The notes beneath the pieces are model-generated. The model searched no databases and was not told the origin of the DNA. It worked only from the letters and a program-made list of their open reading frames with translations. A program made the translations under genes and the position numbers. A stretch of DNA of 64,000 nt from RPQJ01 sp963762315 (GTDB taxonomy: Bacteria > Pseudomonadota > Gammaproteobacteria > Steroidobacterales > Steroidobacteraceae), in NCBI GenBank assembly GCA_963762315.1, contig CAVXKO010000007.1, positions 620,001 through 684,000 of the forward strand, given 5' to 3'. This document shows, piece by piece, positions 36,565 to 45,622 of the stretch (position 1 is its first letter; each line of letters starts with the position of its first letter).

Positions 36565-37068
36565 ATGACGCGTTACCGAAAGCCCCAGGCGCCGGGCTCG
36601 AAATACGCCACCGCGGAAGGCGCGCGGCGCTTGCGGGAGGAACTGGATTTCCTCTGGCGGGTGCAGCGCCCGCAGGTCACCAAGGCTGTGCAGGAGGCGG
36701 CCGCGCAGGGCGACCGCTCCGAGAACGCCGAGTACATCTACGGCAAGAAAATGCTGCGCGAGATCGACGGGCGCGTGCGGTTCCTGCGCAAGCGGCTCGA
36801 AGGCATGGTCGTGGTGAGCCGGCCGCCGGACGATCGCCGCCGGATCTTCTTCGGAGCATGGGTGAAGGTCGAGGACGAGGACGGCCGCGAGGCGGAGCTG
36901 CGCATCGTCGGGCCCGATGAGATCGACCCGGCGCGCAAGTACGTGAGCATGGATGCGCCGCTCTCGCGGGCGCTGATGAAGAAGCAGGTCGACGACGAGG
37001 TCACCGTCGAGGTGCCGGGCGGATCGATGAAGTACGTCGTGACCGAGGTCCGCTACGAAGAGGAGTAG
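36565..37068 (+). CDS. greB: Transcription elongation factor GreB
   Basis: GreB rescues backtracked RNA polymerase by stimulating transcript cleavage. It has 167 residues. The N-terminal coiled coil is present with the acidic tip region AAAQGDRSENAEYIYGKK. The globular FKBP-like domain ends with VTVEVPGGSMKYVVTEVRYE, distinguishing GreB from the shorter GreA. It is followed by the REP-like repeats. Confidence 0.95.
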   Translation: MTRYRKPQAPGSKYATAEGARRLREELDFLWRVQRPQVTKAVQEAAAQGDRSENAEYIYGKKMLREIDGRVRFLRKRLEGMVVVSRPPDDRRRIFFGAWVKVEDEDGREAELRIVGPDEIDPARKYVSMDAPLSRALMKKQVDDEVTVEVPGGSMKYVVTEVRYEEE

Positions 37069-37251
37069 CCCTCACCCGCGCCTTGCGCGACCTCTCCCGT
37101 GAACGGGAGAGGTGAGAAAACGCCCTCGCCCGCTTGCGGGAGAGGGCACGAGCGTTGATGCGAAAGCATCGATGCGAGGGGTGAGGGGCTACCGATCCTG
37201 AGCGACCCTCACCCGCGCCTTGCGCGACCTCTCCCGCAAGCGGGAGAGGTG
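37069..37251. repeat. REP/BIME-like palindromic repeats, site 1 (three copies)
   Basis: Between convergent greB and hss there are copies at 37070-37112, about 37116-37146 (shorter) and 37206-37250. A full unit is a small GCGC-CTT-GCGC hairpin followed by the palindrome CCTCTCCCGC...GCGGGAGAGG. The first and third copies share CCTCACCCGCGCCTTGCGCG exactly; loops differ (GTGAAC, CTTG, CAAG). A GATGC-GAAA-GCATC hairpin lies in the middle. Confidence 0.85.
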
Positions 37252-37257
37252 AAGAAC

Positions 37258-38676
37258 TCAAACCACCCGGACGTTCTTGAACTGCCAGGGATCGGTCTCG
37301 TCGAGATCCTCGGGGAACAGCCGGCCGCGGTCCACGAGCGGATGCCACTCGCTGTACTCGCCGACCACGAGCCCGAGGTACGGACGGCAGATCTCGAGGA
37401 TGCGCTTGTAGTCGAGGTCGTCCGGCTCGACGACGCCCGCGTTCGGGTTCTCCATCGCCCAGATCAGGCCCGACAGCACGGAGACCGTCACCTGCAGCGA
37501 CGTGGCGGTGTTGTGCGGGGCGAGCTGCCGCGCTTCCTGCACCGAGAGCTGCGAGCCGTACCAGTACGCATTCTTCTTGTGGCCGGCGAGCAGCACGCCC
37601 AGTTCGTCCGTGCCCTTCACGATCTCGTCGCGCATGATCCGCTTGCGGTCCTGCATGCGCCAGTTGCGGCCGGCCAGCTCGTGCACGGACAGCACCGCGT
37701 CGTCGGACGGGTGATAGGCGTAGTGCACCGTCGGGCGATAGACGACCTGCTCGCCCTTCTTCACCGTCAGGTAGTCCGAGATCGAGATCGACTCGCCGTG
37801 CGTGATGAGGAAGCCGTGGAACGGCCCAGACAGCGGCGTCCACGTGCGCACGCGCGTCGCGGCGCCCGGCTGCATCAGGTAGATGGCGCTGCCGCGGCCG
37901 AAATCGTGGCGCTTGCCGTCGCGCGGCCAGTTTTTCTCGTGCGAGCCCCAGCCGAGTTCGGCCGGCTGGCAGCCTTCGCCCACGAAGCCGTCCACCGACC
38001 AGGTGTTGACGAACTCGTTCTGTTCTTTCGGCCGGTTCGCCACCTGCGTGTCGCGCTCGGCGATGTGGATAACCTTCACGCCGAGCTTGTGCGCCAGCGC
38101 CGCCCACTCCGCTCTGGTATTCGGGTCACCGTGCTCGACACCCGTGTCCGCGGCGATGTTCAGCAGTGCCTGCTTCACGAAGTGCGAGACCAGGCCCGGG
38201 TTGGCGCCGTGGGTAAGCACGGCCGTCGGCGCGCTCTTGCGCGTCTCGCGCAGCGCCAGCGCATCCTCGCGCAGGGCGTAATTCGTGCGGCGCGAAGGGG
38301 CAACAGTGAGGTCGGTGTAGCCGCCCACCCAGGGCTCGATGCAGGTGTCGAGGTACAGCGCCCCCACGTCCCAGCAGAACTTGACGAGCGAGATCGACGA
38401 CACGTCCACGGACAGGTTCAACAGGAAGTCCCCGCGACCAAGCAGCGGGTCGAGGACGTTCTTGTAGTTCTCACGGGTCAGCGCGTGCTTGACGAAGCGC
38501 ACGCCGTACTCGGCCGCCACGGCCGCGCCGGCGTCTTCGGCCGTCACGATCGTGATCTGGTCCGGCTTGATGCCGACGTGCCGCAGGATCAGCGGCAGGA
38601 CGCCCTGGCCAATGCTGCCAAAGCCGACGAACACCAGGCGACCCGGGAATGCCACGTGGACAGGGTAGGTAGTCAT
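37258..38676 (-). CDS. hss: Homospermidine synthase
   Basis: The enzyme makes homospermidine from putrescine (and spermidine) with NAD as hydride carrier. It has 472 residues, the normal length. The N-terminal Rossmann fold is FPGRLVFVGFGSIGQGVLPL. Family blocks follow: LYLDTCIEPWVGGYTD, VLTHGANPGLVSHFVKQAL and WSVDGFVGEGCQPAELGWGS. It is convergent with greB. Together with speA (3.3 kb away) it suggests a polyamine pathway using arginine and homospermidine. Confidence 0.93.
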   Translation of the reverse strand: MTTYPVHVAFPGRLVFVGFGSIGQGVLPLILRHVGIKPDQITIVTAEDAGAAVAAEYGVRFVKHALTRENYKNVLDPLLGRGDFLLNLSVDVSSISLVKFCWDVGALYLDTCIEPWVGGYTDLTVAPSRRTNYALREDALALRETRKSAPTAVLTHGANPGLVSHFVKQALLNIAADTGVEHGDPNTRAEWAALAHKLGVKVIHIAERDTQVANRPKEQNEFVNTWSVDGFVGEGCQPAELGWGSHEKNWPRDGKRHDFGRGSAIYLMQPGAATRVRTWTPLSGPFHGFLITHGESISISDYLTVKKGEQVVYRPTVHYAYHPSDDAVLSVHELAGRNWRMQDRKRIMRDEIVKGTDELGVLLAGHKKNAYWYGSQLSVQEARQLAPHNTATSLQVTVSVLSGLIWAMENPNAGVVEPDDLDYKRILEICRPYLGLVVGEYSEWHPLVDRGRLFPEDLDETDPWQFKNVRVV

Positions 38677-38777
38677 GATTGCTTCGATAGGACCTTGCGA
38701 ATGGAGCTCGGGAACGAGCTGCCGATTCTAGCCGGAAATGCCCCGTCCGGCCCACGCCACACCTTGCCGACGCCGGC

Positions 38778-39455
38778 TCAGACGCGGGTCGAATCGTCCC
38801 GCCAATGGGGCGGATAGGTGCGGTCGTAGCCGGGCAGCTGTTCCATGCGGCCGATCCAGCGGGCGATGGCGGGGTAGTTCTGGTCCATGGGCAGGAAGCG
38901 CGCGCGCAGATCGCCGGCCTCGCGCTTTTCCATGGCCCGCAGCAGCAGCATGATCTGCGGGAACACGACCAGGTCGGCCGCAGAAACATGCTCTCCCACC
39001 AGCCAGTCCGACGTGCTAAGCCGGTTCTCGATCGTGCGGGCCTCCGCCGCCATGACGTGCATCGAGCGGGTCACTTCCTCGATCTTCTCGTCCACGGTGG
39101 CGAAGAATACGGCCGAGACGATCTGCAGCAGCGGCTCCTCGGCGTAGGCCTGGTACTCGCAGATCACGCGCATGATCGAGGCGCCCTCTTCCGGCGTGCG
39201 ACCGAAGAGCGGCGGCTCCGGGTGCTTGCGGTCGAGGTAGAGCAGGCAGGCGAGCGACTCGAACACGACGAAGTCGCCGTCCTTGAGGACGGGCACGCGG
39301 CCACGCGGGTTCATGCGCAACAGCTGCGGCGACTTGTGCTCCTGCTTCTCGAACTGCAGCAGGTGCGACTCGTACGGCACTCGCTTGTATTCGAGAGCGA
39401 GCTGCACGCGCCAGGAATACGGGCTGCCACTGCCCCAGTAGAGTTCGAGCGCCAT
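38778..39455 (-). CDS. Glutathione S-transferase family protein
   Basis: The protein has 225 residues from MALELYWGSGSPYSWRVQL. The N-terminal thioredoxin-like domain has the PVLKDGDFVVFESLACLLYL glutathione-site stretch. The all-helical C-terminal domain has the VSAADLVVFPQIML segment. The substrate is unknown. It is divergent from the sulfurtransferase gene with 101 bases between starts. Confidence 0.93.
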   Translation of the reverse strand: MALELYWGSGSPYSWRVQLALEYKRVPYESHLLQFEKQEHKSPQLLRMNPRGRVPVLKDGDFVVFESLACLLYLDRKHPEPPLFGRTPEEGASIMRVICEYQAYAEEPLLQIVSAVFFATVDEKIEEVTRSMHVMAAEARTIENRLSTSDWLVGEHVSAADLVVFPQIMLLLRAMEKREAGDLRARFLPMDQNYPAIARWIGRMEQLPGYDRTYPPHWRDDSTRV

Positions 39456-39556
39456 GCATATTTCTCCGCAAGCCGCGCGCACAATAGCGCTGCGGCCGCG
39501 CAATTGTACTGAGGAGGGCCGCGGGAGGGCACCTTGTCACACTTCGAGGGTATCGC

Positions 39557-40411
39557 ATGAGCTGGCGCACACTGGTCCGGCCCGAGGAACTGGCCGGGCG
39601 CCTCGACGATCCGCGCGTGCGGGTATTCGACTGCCGCTTCGACCTGATGCAGCCGCAGGCCGGCGCCGAACGCTACCGCGACTCGCACCTGCCGGGCGCC
39701 GTGTTCGCCGACCTGAACCTCGACCTCTCGAGACCGGCGACACCGACGAGCGGCCGGCATCCCCTACCCGACCCGCAGGCGTTCGCGGCCTGGTTGCGTG
39801 CCGCAGGTGTCGACAGCGACTCGCAGGTCGTGGCTTACGACGACGCGACCGGCATGTTTGCCTCCCGCCTGTGGTGGATGCTGCGCTGGCTAGGCCACAC
39901 CGAGGTGGCAGTGCTCGACGGCGGATTCCGTCGCTGGAAGGAACTCGGCCTGCCGCTGGCAACGGCCGTCCCGAACCCGCGCACCGGTTCCTTCAAAGGT
40001 GAGCCGCGGCCGGAACTGACCGCCGACGGCGACACGGTCCTGGTCTGCGCCGCCGATCCGGAGCAACGCGTGATCGATGCCCGGGCCGGCGAGCGTTACC
40101 GCGGCGAGGTCGAGCCGATCGATCCCGTCGCGGGCCACGTGCCGGGCGCCCGCAACCACCCATCCTCGTCGCTGCTCGGCGCCGACGGTTTGTTCCTGCC
40201 GGGCGACGAGCTGCGCGATTCGCTGCTGCGCTCGCTCGATGGGGTGCCGCCGGAGAACGCGATCACCTACTGCGGATCGGGCGTGACGGCCTGCCACCTG
40301 CTGCTCGCGATGGAGCACGCCGGTCTGCACGGCGGCCGCCTTTACCCGGGCTCGTGGAGCGAGTGGTCCCGCAATCCGGCGCGTCCGGTCGCGACGGGCG
40401 CCGCGCCCTGA
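39557..40411 (+). CDS. sseA: Two-domain sulfurtransferase (3-mercaptopyruvate/thiosulfate, SseA type)
   Basis: The protein has 284 residues. Two rhodanese domains are present: the first with DCRFDLMQPQAGAERYRDSH, the second with RVIDARAGERYRGEVEPID and the catalytic loop CGSGVTACHLLLAM. The loop sequence CGSGVTA is that of 3-mercaptopyruvate sulfurtransferases. It transfers sulfane sulfur to cyanide or thiols. It is followed by speA after 88 bases. Confidence 0.92.
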   Translation: MSWRTLVRPEELAGRLDDPRVRVFDCRFDLMQPQAGAERYRDSHLPGAVFADLNLDLSRPATPTSGRHPLPDPQAFAAWLRAAGVDSDSQVVAYDDATGMFASRLWWMLRWLGHTEVAVLDGGFRRWKELGLPLATAVPNPRTGSFKGEPRPELTADGDTVLVCAADPEQRVIDARAGERYRGEVEPIDPVAGHVPGARNHPSSSLLGADGLFLPGDELRDSLLRSLDGVPPENAITYCGSGVTACHLLLAMEHAGLHGGRLYPGSWSEWSRNPARPVATGAAP

Positions 40412-40499
40412 ATCGCGCCGGGTTCAAAGCCCTTTCATTGCGGCGCGCTTCTGTTATCTTGCGCGCCTCTTTTCGGGTCCCCTACCGGAAAACACGGCC

Positions 40500-42449
40500 G
40501 TGGAAACCAGCGCTCGCAAGTTGAACCTCACCGGCACCTGGAAGATCGAGGACTCGCTCGATCTCTACGGCGTCAATGCGTGGGGCAACGGCTATTTCCA
40601 CATCAGCGAGGCCGGGCACGTCGTCGTGCGCCCCGACCAGACACCCGAACACGAGATCGACCTCCTCGAGGTCATCCAGGGTCTGGCCGCGCGCGACCTG
40701 ACGACGCCGGTGGTGGTGCGCTTCTCGGACATCCTGCGTCACCGCCTGAAGCGGCTGCACGACGCGTTCGCCACGGCAATCGCCGAGAACGACTACAGGA
40801 ACCGCTACTGCGCGGTGTATCCGATCAAGGTGAACCAGCAGCGCCTCGTCGTCGAGGAAGTCTACGGCTACGGCCGAGAGTTCGGCTTCGGGCTCGAGGT
40901 GGGTTCGAAGCCCGAGTTGCTCGCGGTGATGGCGCTGACCGAGGGCGAGTCGGAGCGGCTCATCATCTGCAACGGCTTCAAGGACGACGCCTACATCGAG
41001 GCCGTGATCCTCGCGGCCAAGCTCGGCCGCACCATCATCCCCGTGGTCGAGAACTTCAGCGAGCTGGCGCTGATCTTGAAGCACGCGAAGAAGTACGAGG
41101 TGCGTCCGCGCATCGGCGTGCGCGTGAAGCTGGCGAGCGAAGGCGCGGGCCGCTGGCGCGAATCGGCCGGCGAGAAGAGCAAGTTCGGCCTGTTCGTCAC
41201 CGAGATCCTCGAGCTGTTCCGCACGCTCAAGGAACTGGGCATGGAAGACTGCCTGCAGCTCGTGCACTGCCATCCGGGCAGCCAGCTGCAGGACATCCGC
41301 CGCGTGAAGGACGCGGTGAACGAGCTGGCGCACGTCTACGCCGAGCTGAAACTGATGGGCGCAGGCCTGCAGTACATCGACATCGGCGGCGGGCTCGGCG
41401 TCGACTACGACGGCAGCCGCACCAACTACGAATCGTCGATGAACTACAACGTCGCCGAGTACGCGAGCGACGTCGTCTACCGCATCGCCAACGTCTGCAA
41501 CGCCCGCGGCGTCGATCACCCGACGATCATCAGCGAGTCGGGCCGCGCCATCGCCGCGCATCACAGCGTGCTGGTGTTCGACGTGCTCGGCTGCTCGATG
41601 CTCGAGAAGTTCGCCATCGGCGACCAGCTGGACCAGGAAGTCAAGGCGCTGAAGAACGTGCCGCAGCCGGTGCAGGACCTCGTCGACGCCTATCGCTCGG
41701 TGGCCGACCGCCGCCTCGTCGAGTGCTATCACGACGCATTGCAGGCTCGCGAACAGGCGCTGCAGATGTTCAACCTCGGCTACCTCGGCCTCGAGGCGCG
41801 CGGCCTCGCCGAGCGACTGTACTGGTCGACCTGCGCGAAGATCCGCGACCTCTGCCGCCGCCGCGAGACGGTGCCGGAAGAACTGGACGGCCTCGAAGGC
41901 ATCCTGAGCGACATCTATTTCTGCAACGTCTCGATCTTCCAGTCGCTGCCGGACAGCTGGGCAATCGACCAGCTCTTCCCGGTGATGCCGGTGCATCGTC
42001 TCGACGAGCGTCCGACGCGCAACGCCGTGCTCGCGGACATCACCTGCGACTCGGACGGCAAGATCGACCACTTCGTGAGCGTGCGGGAGACCAAGCGGAC
42101 ACTCGAGCTGCACGAGCTGCGCGAAGGCGAGCCGTACTACCTCGCCACGTTCCTGGTGGGCGCGTACCAGGAAACGCTCGGCGACCTGCACAACCTCTTC
42201 GGCGACACGCACGTGGTGCACATCAAGCTGCACGACGAGGGCGGCTGGTGGATCGAGGAGACGGTGAAGGGCGACTCGGCCGCCGAAGTGCTGCGCTACA
42301 TGCAGTACGACGTGGAGCGCCTGTTCCCGCAGTTCGCGCGCGATTGCGAGCGGGCCGTGCGCGAAGGACGGATCTCGCTCACCGAGAGCCAGGCGCTGCG
42401 GCGCTTCTACGAAGCCGAGCTGAACGGCTACACCTACCTCGAGGCCTGA
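40500..42449 (+). CDS. speA: Biosynthetic arginine decarboxylase SpeA
   Basis: SpeA makes agmatine from arginine for polyamine synthesis; it uses PLP and Mg. It has 649 residues from a GTG start (METSARKLNLTGTW). The PLP lysine lies in CAVYPIKVNQQRLVVEEVYG. Further family blocks are LVHCHPGSQLQDIRRVKDAV, YIDIGGGLGVDYDGS and the C-terminal TLGDLHNLFGDTHVVHIKL. The frame is clean. Reaching putrescine would also need agmatinase or an agmatine deiminase, not seen here. Confidence 0.96.
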   Translation: METSARKLNLTGTWKIEDSLDLYGVNAWGNGYFHISEAGHVVVRPDQTPEHEIDLLEVIQGLAARDLTTPVVVRFSDILRHRLKRLHDAFATAIAENDYRNRYCAVYPIKVNQQRLVVEEVYGYGREFGFGLEVGSKPELLAVMALTEGESERLIICNGFKDDAYIEAVILAAKLGRTIIPVVENFSELALILKHAKKYEVRPRIGVRVKLASEGAGRWRESAGEKSKFGLFVTEILELFRTLKELGMEDCLQLVHCHPGSQLQDIRRVKDAVNELAHVYAELKLMGAGLQYIDIGGGLGVDYDGSRTNYESSMNYNVAEYASDVVYRIANVCNARGVDHPTIISESGRAIAAHHSVLVFDVLGCSMLEKFAIGDQLDQEVKALKNVPQPVQDLVDAYRSVADRRLVECYHDALQAREQALQMFNLGYLGLEARGLAERLYWSTCAKIRDLCRRRETVPEELDGLEGILSDIYFCNVSIFQSLPDSWAIDQLFPVMPVHRLDERPTRNAVLADITCDSDGKIDHFVSVRETKRTLELHELREGEPYYLATFLVGAYQETLGDLHNLFGDTHVVHIKLHDEGGWWIEETVKGDSAAEVLRYMQYDVERLFPQFARDCERAVREGRISLTESQALRRFYEAELNGYTYLEA

Positions 42450-42480
42450 CGGCGGCCACGCCCACGGTTCGGGCGCGCAA

Positions 42481-43050
42481 CTACTTCGAGCCCACGCCCA
42501 CCAGCACGAGCACGCCGAGCACGAGGAAGATCGCGCCGGCGATGCCGTGCACCAGGCGCATCGGCAGCTTGCGCGCCGCCACCTCCCCGAGCAGCACGGC
42601 CGGCACGTTGGCCAGCATCATGCCGACGGTCGTACCCGCCACGACGGAGACGAGCGACGAATACCTGGCCGCCAGCGCCACCGTCGCGATCTGCGTCTTG
42701 TCGCCCATCTCGAGCAGGAAGAACGCGACGAGAGTCGTGGCGAACACGCCGTAGCGCGGGGGCTTCGGCGCTTCTTCATCGTCGAGCTTGTCGGGGATCA
42801 GCGTCCATATCGCCATCGCGATGAAAGAGACGCCGAGGACCCACCGCATCAGCGTCGGGCCGATGACGGACGCCAGCCACGCGCCCACGGCACCGGCCAG
42901 GAAATGGTTGGCGAGGGTGGCAATCAGGATGCCGAAGATGATGGGCACCGGCTTGCGGAAGCGCGCCGCGAGGACAAGCGCCAGCAGCTGGGTCTTGTCG
43001 CCGATTTCCGCGAGCGCGACCACGCCCATCGAGACGAGAAATGCTTCCAT
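42481..43050 (-). CDS. TMEM165/GDT1 family (UPF0016) manganese or calcium exporter
   Basis: The protein has 189 residues and six predicted membrane helices in two homologous halves. Each half has the signature acidic motif: AEIGDKTQLLAL and LEMGDKTQIATV. Bacterial members export Mn2+. No clear Mn-sensing yybP-ykoY riboswitch is visible upstream. The start chosen is MEAFLVSMGVV. It converges with speA. Confidence 0.9.
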   Translation of the reverse strand: MEAFLVSMGVVALAEIGDKTQLLALVLAARFRKPVPIIFGILIATLANHFLAGAVGAWLASVIGPTLMRWVLGVSFIAMAIWTLIPDKLDDEEAPKPPRYGVFATTLVAFFLLEMGDKTQIATVALAARYSSLVSVVAGTTVGMMLANVPAVLLGEVAARKLPMRLVHGIAGAIFLVLGVLVLVGVGSK

Positions 43051-43231
43051 CGATTGCGCACCTGTTCTTGGGTGCAGCGGCCTGCCCCGGTGAATGCGGG
43101 CGCGATGATACCAGCGGCGCACGCTGGACTCTTTCCAGGACGCATCCGGTCACGGGCCCGTCGCGAATGCTTCACGACCCCGTCATCCACGACCCGTCTA
43201 ATTCCGTGCCGGAAGCACGGAGGTTCTCAGG

Positions 43232-43420
43232 ATGATCGAAGACGCCCTCGACCCGCACCCGGCCCCGGAATCGTTCGACCGGCTGATCGGCACGCACCCG
43301 GAGCTGGTGAATGCGCTGCGCGCCGACCCGGCCACGCTCGCGCGCAACTGGAACGACCGCGAAAGCGTGTGGGGCAACCTGCGCGATTTCGGCCACTGGA
43401 TCGACCGGGCGCGCGCCTAG
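43232..43420 (+). CDS. Small acidic protein of unknown function
   Basis: The protein has 62 residues and begins MIEDALDPHPAPESFDRLI. GGAGG lies 11 bases upstream of the ATG, supporting translation. The frame is clean. Tryptophan-rich C-terminal part (NWNDRESVWGNLRDFGHWID). I do not recognise a family. Confidence 0.55.
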   Translation: MIEDALDPHPAPESFDRLIGTHPELVNALRADPATLARNWNDRESVWGNLRDFGHWIDRARA

Positions 43421-43491
43421 CTTCACCCGCCGCCGCGCGCGGCACATAATCGCCCCCAGCGATCATCCGGGTCGCCCTGGGGAGCCTTGAC

Positions 43492-44388
43492 ATGAGAATC
43501 ACGCCTGCGCGCGGCGCCGTCGTCCTTGCCGCGCTGCTCACGTCCTCGATCGCCTTCGCCGCCAAGCCGAAAGGCCTCGACCTCGCCACGCCCGAAGGCG
43601 GAATCGAAGCCTTCCGCAAGGTGCAGTGCTCGACCGAGGACCAGCGCCCGACCGTCTACTACTGGGTGGGCGAGACCTACAGCCGCGTCGACGGCGAGCC
43701 GGACAAGCTGCTCTTCAAGTTCGAAGGCATGAACATCCGCCAGTGCGTCACGGTCAACGACCCGGTGCGCGGCAAGGGCTTCCGCCAGGTGTCGCGCGAG
43801 GTCCTCTATTACAAGGACCCGGTCAACGGCGAGATCCTCGACGAGTGGAAGAACCCTTGGACCGGCGACACCGTGAAGGTGCTGCACATCGCCAACGACC
43901 CGGTGAATTTCCGCGGGCCGATCTTCCCGAAGGGCGCGGACGGCAAGCCTTACAAGAGCGAGATCAAGGTCATGGGAGACCACTGGTGGGGCACGACCAC
44001 GGTGCCGCTCTTCTATCGCAACCCGCTGGCGGGCGATTACCAGGATGCCGTCGGCGGCATGTACCACGCGACGGAGATGTTCAATTTCTTCGGACGCATG
44101 AGCGACCTATCCGATCCGAAGAAGCCATCGGCGGAGGTCAACGTCGCCTGGACGCGCCTCTCCGAGTGGCTGCCCTGGATGAAGATGCGCGGGCGCCCGG
44201 GACTGCTGTACTTCAACGGTGCCGGTCGCAAGCTGGACAGCTACGCGGACCTGCCCGAGAGCATTCGCAAGGCGATCGAAGCGCGCAACCCGACATTCAA
44301 CGTGCCTCCACCGGTGGACGATGCGCGGCCGAACGAGACGAGCTGGTCGTACTTCAAGAAGATGAACCCGCCGCCGGAAACTAAGTAG
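43492..44388 (+). CDS. Secreted DUF1838 family protein
   Basis: The protein has 298 residues with an N-terminal signal peptide (VVLAALLTSSIAFA). The body carries DUF1838 features: YYWVGETYSRVDGEPDKLLF, GMNIRQCVTV and WTRLSEWLPWMKMRGRPGLL. Function is unknown. It is followed directly by the second REP-like repeat block. Confidence 0.87.
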   Translation: MRITPARGAVVLAALLTSSIAFAAKPKGLDLATPEGGIEAFRKVQCSTEDQRPTVYYWVGETYSRVDGEPDKLLFKFEGMNIRQCVTVNDPVRGKGFRQVSREVLYYKDPVNGEILDEWKNPWTGDTVKVLHIANDPVNFRGPIFPKGADGKPYKSEIKVMGDHWWGTTTVPLFYRNPLAGDYQDAVGGMYHATEMFNFFGRMSDLSDPKKPSAEVNVAWTRLSEWLPWMKMRGRPGLLYFNGAGRKLDSYADLPESIRKAIEARNPTFNVPPPVDDARPNETSWSYFKKMNPPPETK

Positions 44389-44403
44389 CGGCGTGGAAAA
44401 AAC

Positions 44404-44500
44404 ACCCTCACCCCGACCCTCTCCCGCTGCCGGCGGGAGAGGGGGCCGATCACCTCTCCCGTTTACGGGAGAGGTCGGCGGCACGCCGGGTGAGGGGTGG
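44404..44500. repeat. REP/BIME-like palindromic repeats, site 2 (two copies)
   Basis: Two palindromes, CCCTCTCCCGCTGCCGGCGGGAGAGGG-type and ACCTCTCCCGTTTACGGGAGAGGT-type (given here only by type), lie head to tail and are followed by the reversed arm GGGTGAGGGGTGG. The block directly follows the DUF1838 stop. Confidence 0.8.
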
Positions 44501-44884
44501 ATTTTTGCGTCGCATCAACTATTTAGGTTGACACGACCCCCAAGATCATTAAATTGGCCCTTGGTTACTTTTTGAGCACCCGAGGCGTCGCAAGGCGCCG
44601 GCACCGGAAACCGACAGTTCGATCCAGTCTCAGCTGCAGCAGGTTGGCCTCCCGCGCCCTCTCCCGGTGTTCGCATCCCCTATTTCCGAAGTCCTGCTTG
44701 TGATCCCCGTTTTTTTCGCGGGATATCCTGTACTTGCGTCCGCGCTGGTCGCGGTGGGCTTCGTGCTCGTATTGGCCGGCGGGCGCCAGAGGGCGCTGTC
44801 GGGCCAGGTGCCGCGGGCCGCGATGACGGTCCGGGCGGGCCTCCGTGAAAAACGGCAAAAAGCCGGGAGGAATCCGCTAGGCCA
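44501..44884. other. Gene-free stretch before the RRM leader
   Basis: About 380 bases with no credible coding region. A 73-residue open frame at 44667-44888 has one hydrophobic stretch but no ribosome site and no recognisable family. The segment includes a run of seven T residues near 44707. I see no other structure. Confidence 0.4.
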
Positions 44885-44911
44885 TTGATTTTGTGGGGGG
44901 TGTGGTAGACT
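44885..44911 (+). promoter_or_regulatory. Candidate sigma-70 promoter of the RRM gene
   Basis: TTGATT at 44885-44890 and TAGACT at 44906-44911 are separated by 15 bases, a little short of the optimum of 17. The position would give a leader of about 220 bases before the RRM start codon. Confidence 0.4.
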
Positions 44912-45140
44912 GCGCCGCGATCGTTGCCCGTACGTGTCTTGCAGGATGCCGTTTGGCGTCTGGTCTGATAAGCCGAAACGTCTTCGATCAGGTGACAGGA
45001 AACGTCGCTGGAGCGCCGGCTGGATCAGCACGGCGAAACAACAGACGCTCGGCTGCGAACCCCTGTTCGAGTTGATAGTGCCGGCTGGCCCGCAAGGGTT
45101 TCAGGCCCGGGTTGATGTGTATATCTCTGAGGATGTTCGA
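44912..45140 (+). promoter_or_regulatory. Long 5' leader of the RRM/glycine-rich protein gene
   Basis: No ORF of note lies between the putative promoter and the RRM ATG. The leader contains a CGAAC-CCCT-GTTCG hairpin near 45057-45070. Just before the gene is the site CTGAGGATG, giving an AGG ribosome site ahead of TTCGAATG. Long leaders are typical of cold-shock mRNAs, so a thermosensing or autoregulatory role is possible but is inference. Confidence 0.4.
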
Positions 45141-45527
45141 ATGACCAAGATCTACGTGGGCAATCTGCCTTTTACGGCCACTGAACCGGACGTGCGCGAG
45201 CTTTTCGCCCAGCACGGCACCGTGGAATCCGTGGCACTCCCGACCGACCGTGAGACCGGCCGGCCGCGCGGCTTCGGGTTCGTCGAGATGCCGCAGGCTG
45301 ATGCCCAGCGGGCCATGCAGGCCCTCAACGGCTTCAACATGGGCGGCCGTCCCCTGCGCGTGAATGAAGCGCAGGATCGTCCCCGCACCGGCGGCGGTGG
45401 CGGCGGTGGCCGTCCGGGCGGCGGTGGCGGCGGCTACGGCGGTGGCGGCGGTGGCCGCTCCGGCGGTGGCGGCGGCTACGGTGGCGGTGGCGGTGGTGGC
45501 GGCGGCGGCGGCCAGCGCCGCTGGTAA
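45141..45527 (+). CDS. RNA recognition motif protein with glycine-rich tail
   Basis: The protein has 128 residues. A single RRM is present: RNP2 in MTKIYVGNLPFTATEPDV and RNP1 in GRPRGFGFVEMPQADAQ. From about residue 80 the sequence is a glycine-rich tail (GGGGYGGGGGGRSGGGGGYG) ending QRRW. This resembles cyanobacterial and proteobacterial cold-inducible Rbp proteins. It probably binds RNA in a chaperone role, inferred from the family. Confidence 0.92.
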   Translation: MTKIYVGNLPFTATEPDVRELFAQHGTVESVALPTDRETGRPRGFGFVEMPQADAQRAMQALNGFNMGGRPLRVNEAQDRPRTGGGGGGGRPGGGGGGYGGGGGGRSGGGGGYGGGGGGGGGGGQRRW

Positions 45528-45579
45528 GTCACGCGGCGGCTTAGGCCGCCGAACCTGACTCCGCAGACCAGTGCAGCGG

Positions 45580-45603
45580 AAGGCCCGGTTGAACCCGGGC
45601 CTT
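45580..45603. terminator. Bidirectional hairpin between the RRM gene and DUF1134
   Basis: AAGGCCCGG and CCGGGCCTT pair perfectly (9 base pairs, 6-base loop) between two convergent genes. The following bases CTGCTCT give only a weak U-rich tract. Confidence 0.55.
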
Positions 45604-45622
45604 CTGCTCTGCGAACGCGCGC

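Noticed and set aside
40411..40499. tRNA-like GGGTTCAAAGCC segment before speA
   Set aside because: No cloverleaf can be built around it; it is more likely part of the speA promoter or leader.
42481..43200. Mn-sensing yybP-ykoY riboswitch upstream of the TMEM165-type gene
   Set aside because: Such riboswitches often precede these genes, but the GGGGAGUA-type core is not visible in the 150 bases upstream.
44667..44888. 73-residue open frame upstream of the RRM gene
   Set aside because: No ribosome site, no family, and the hydrophobic stretch is compatible with chance in this composition.
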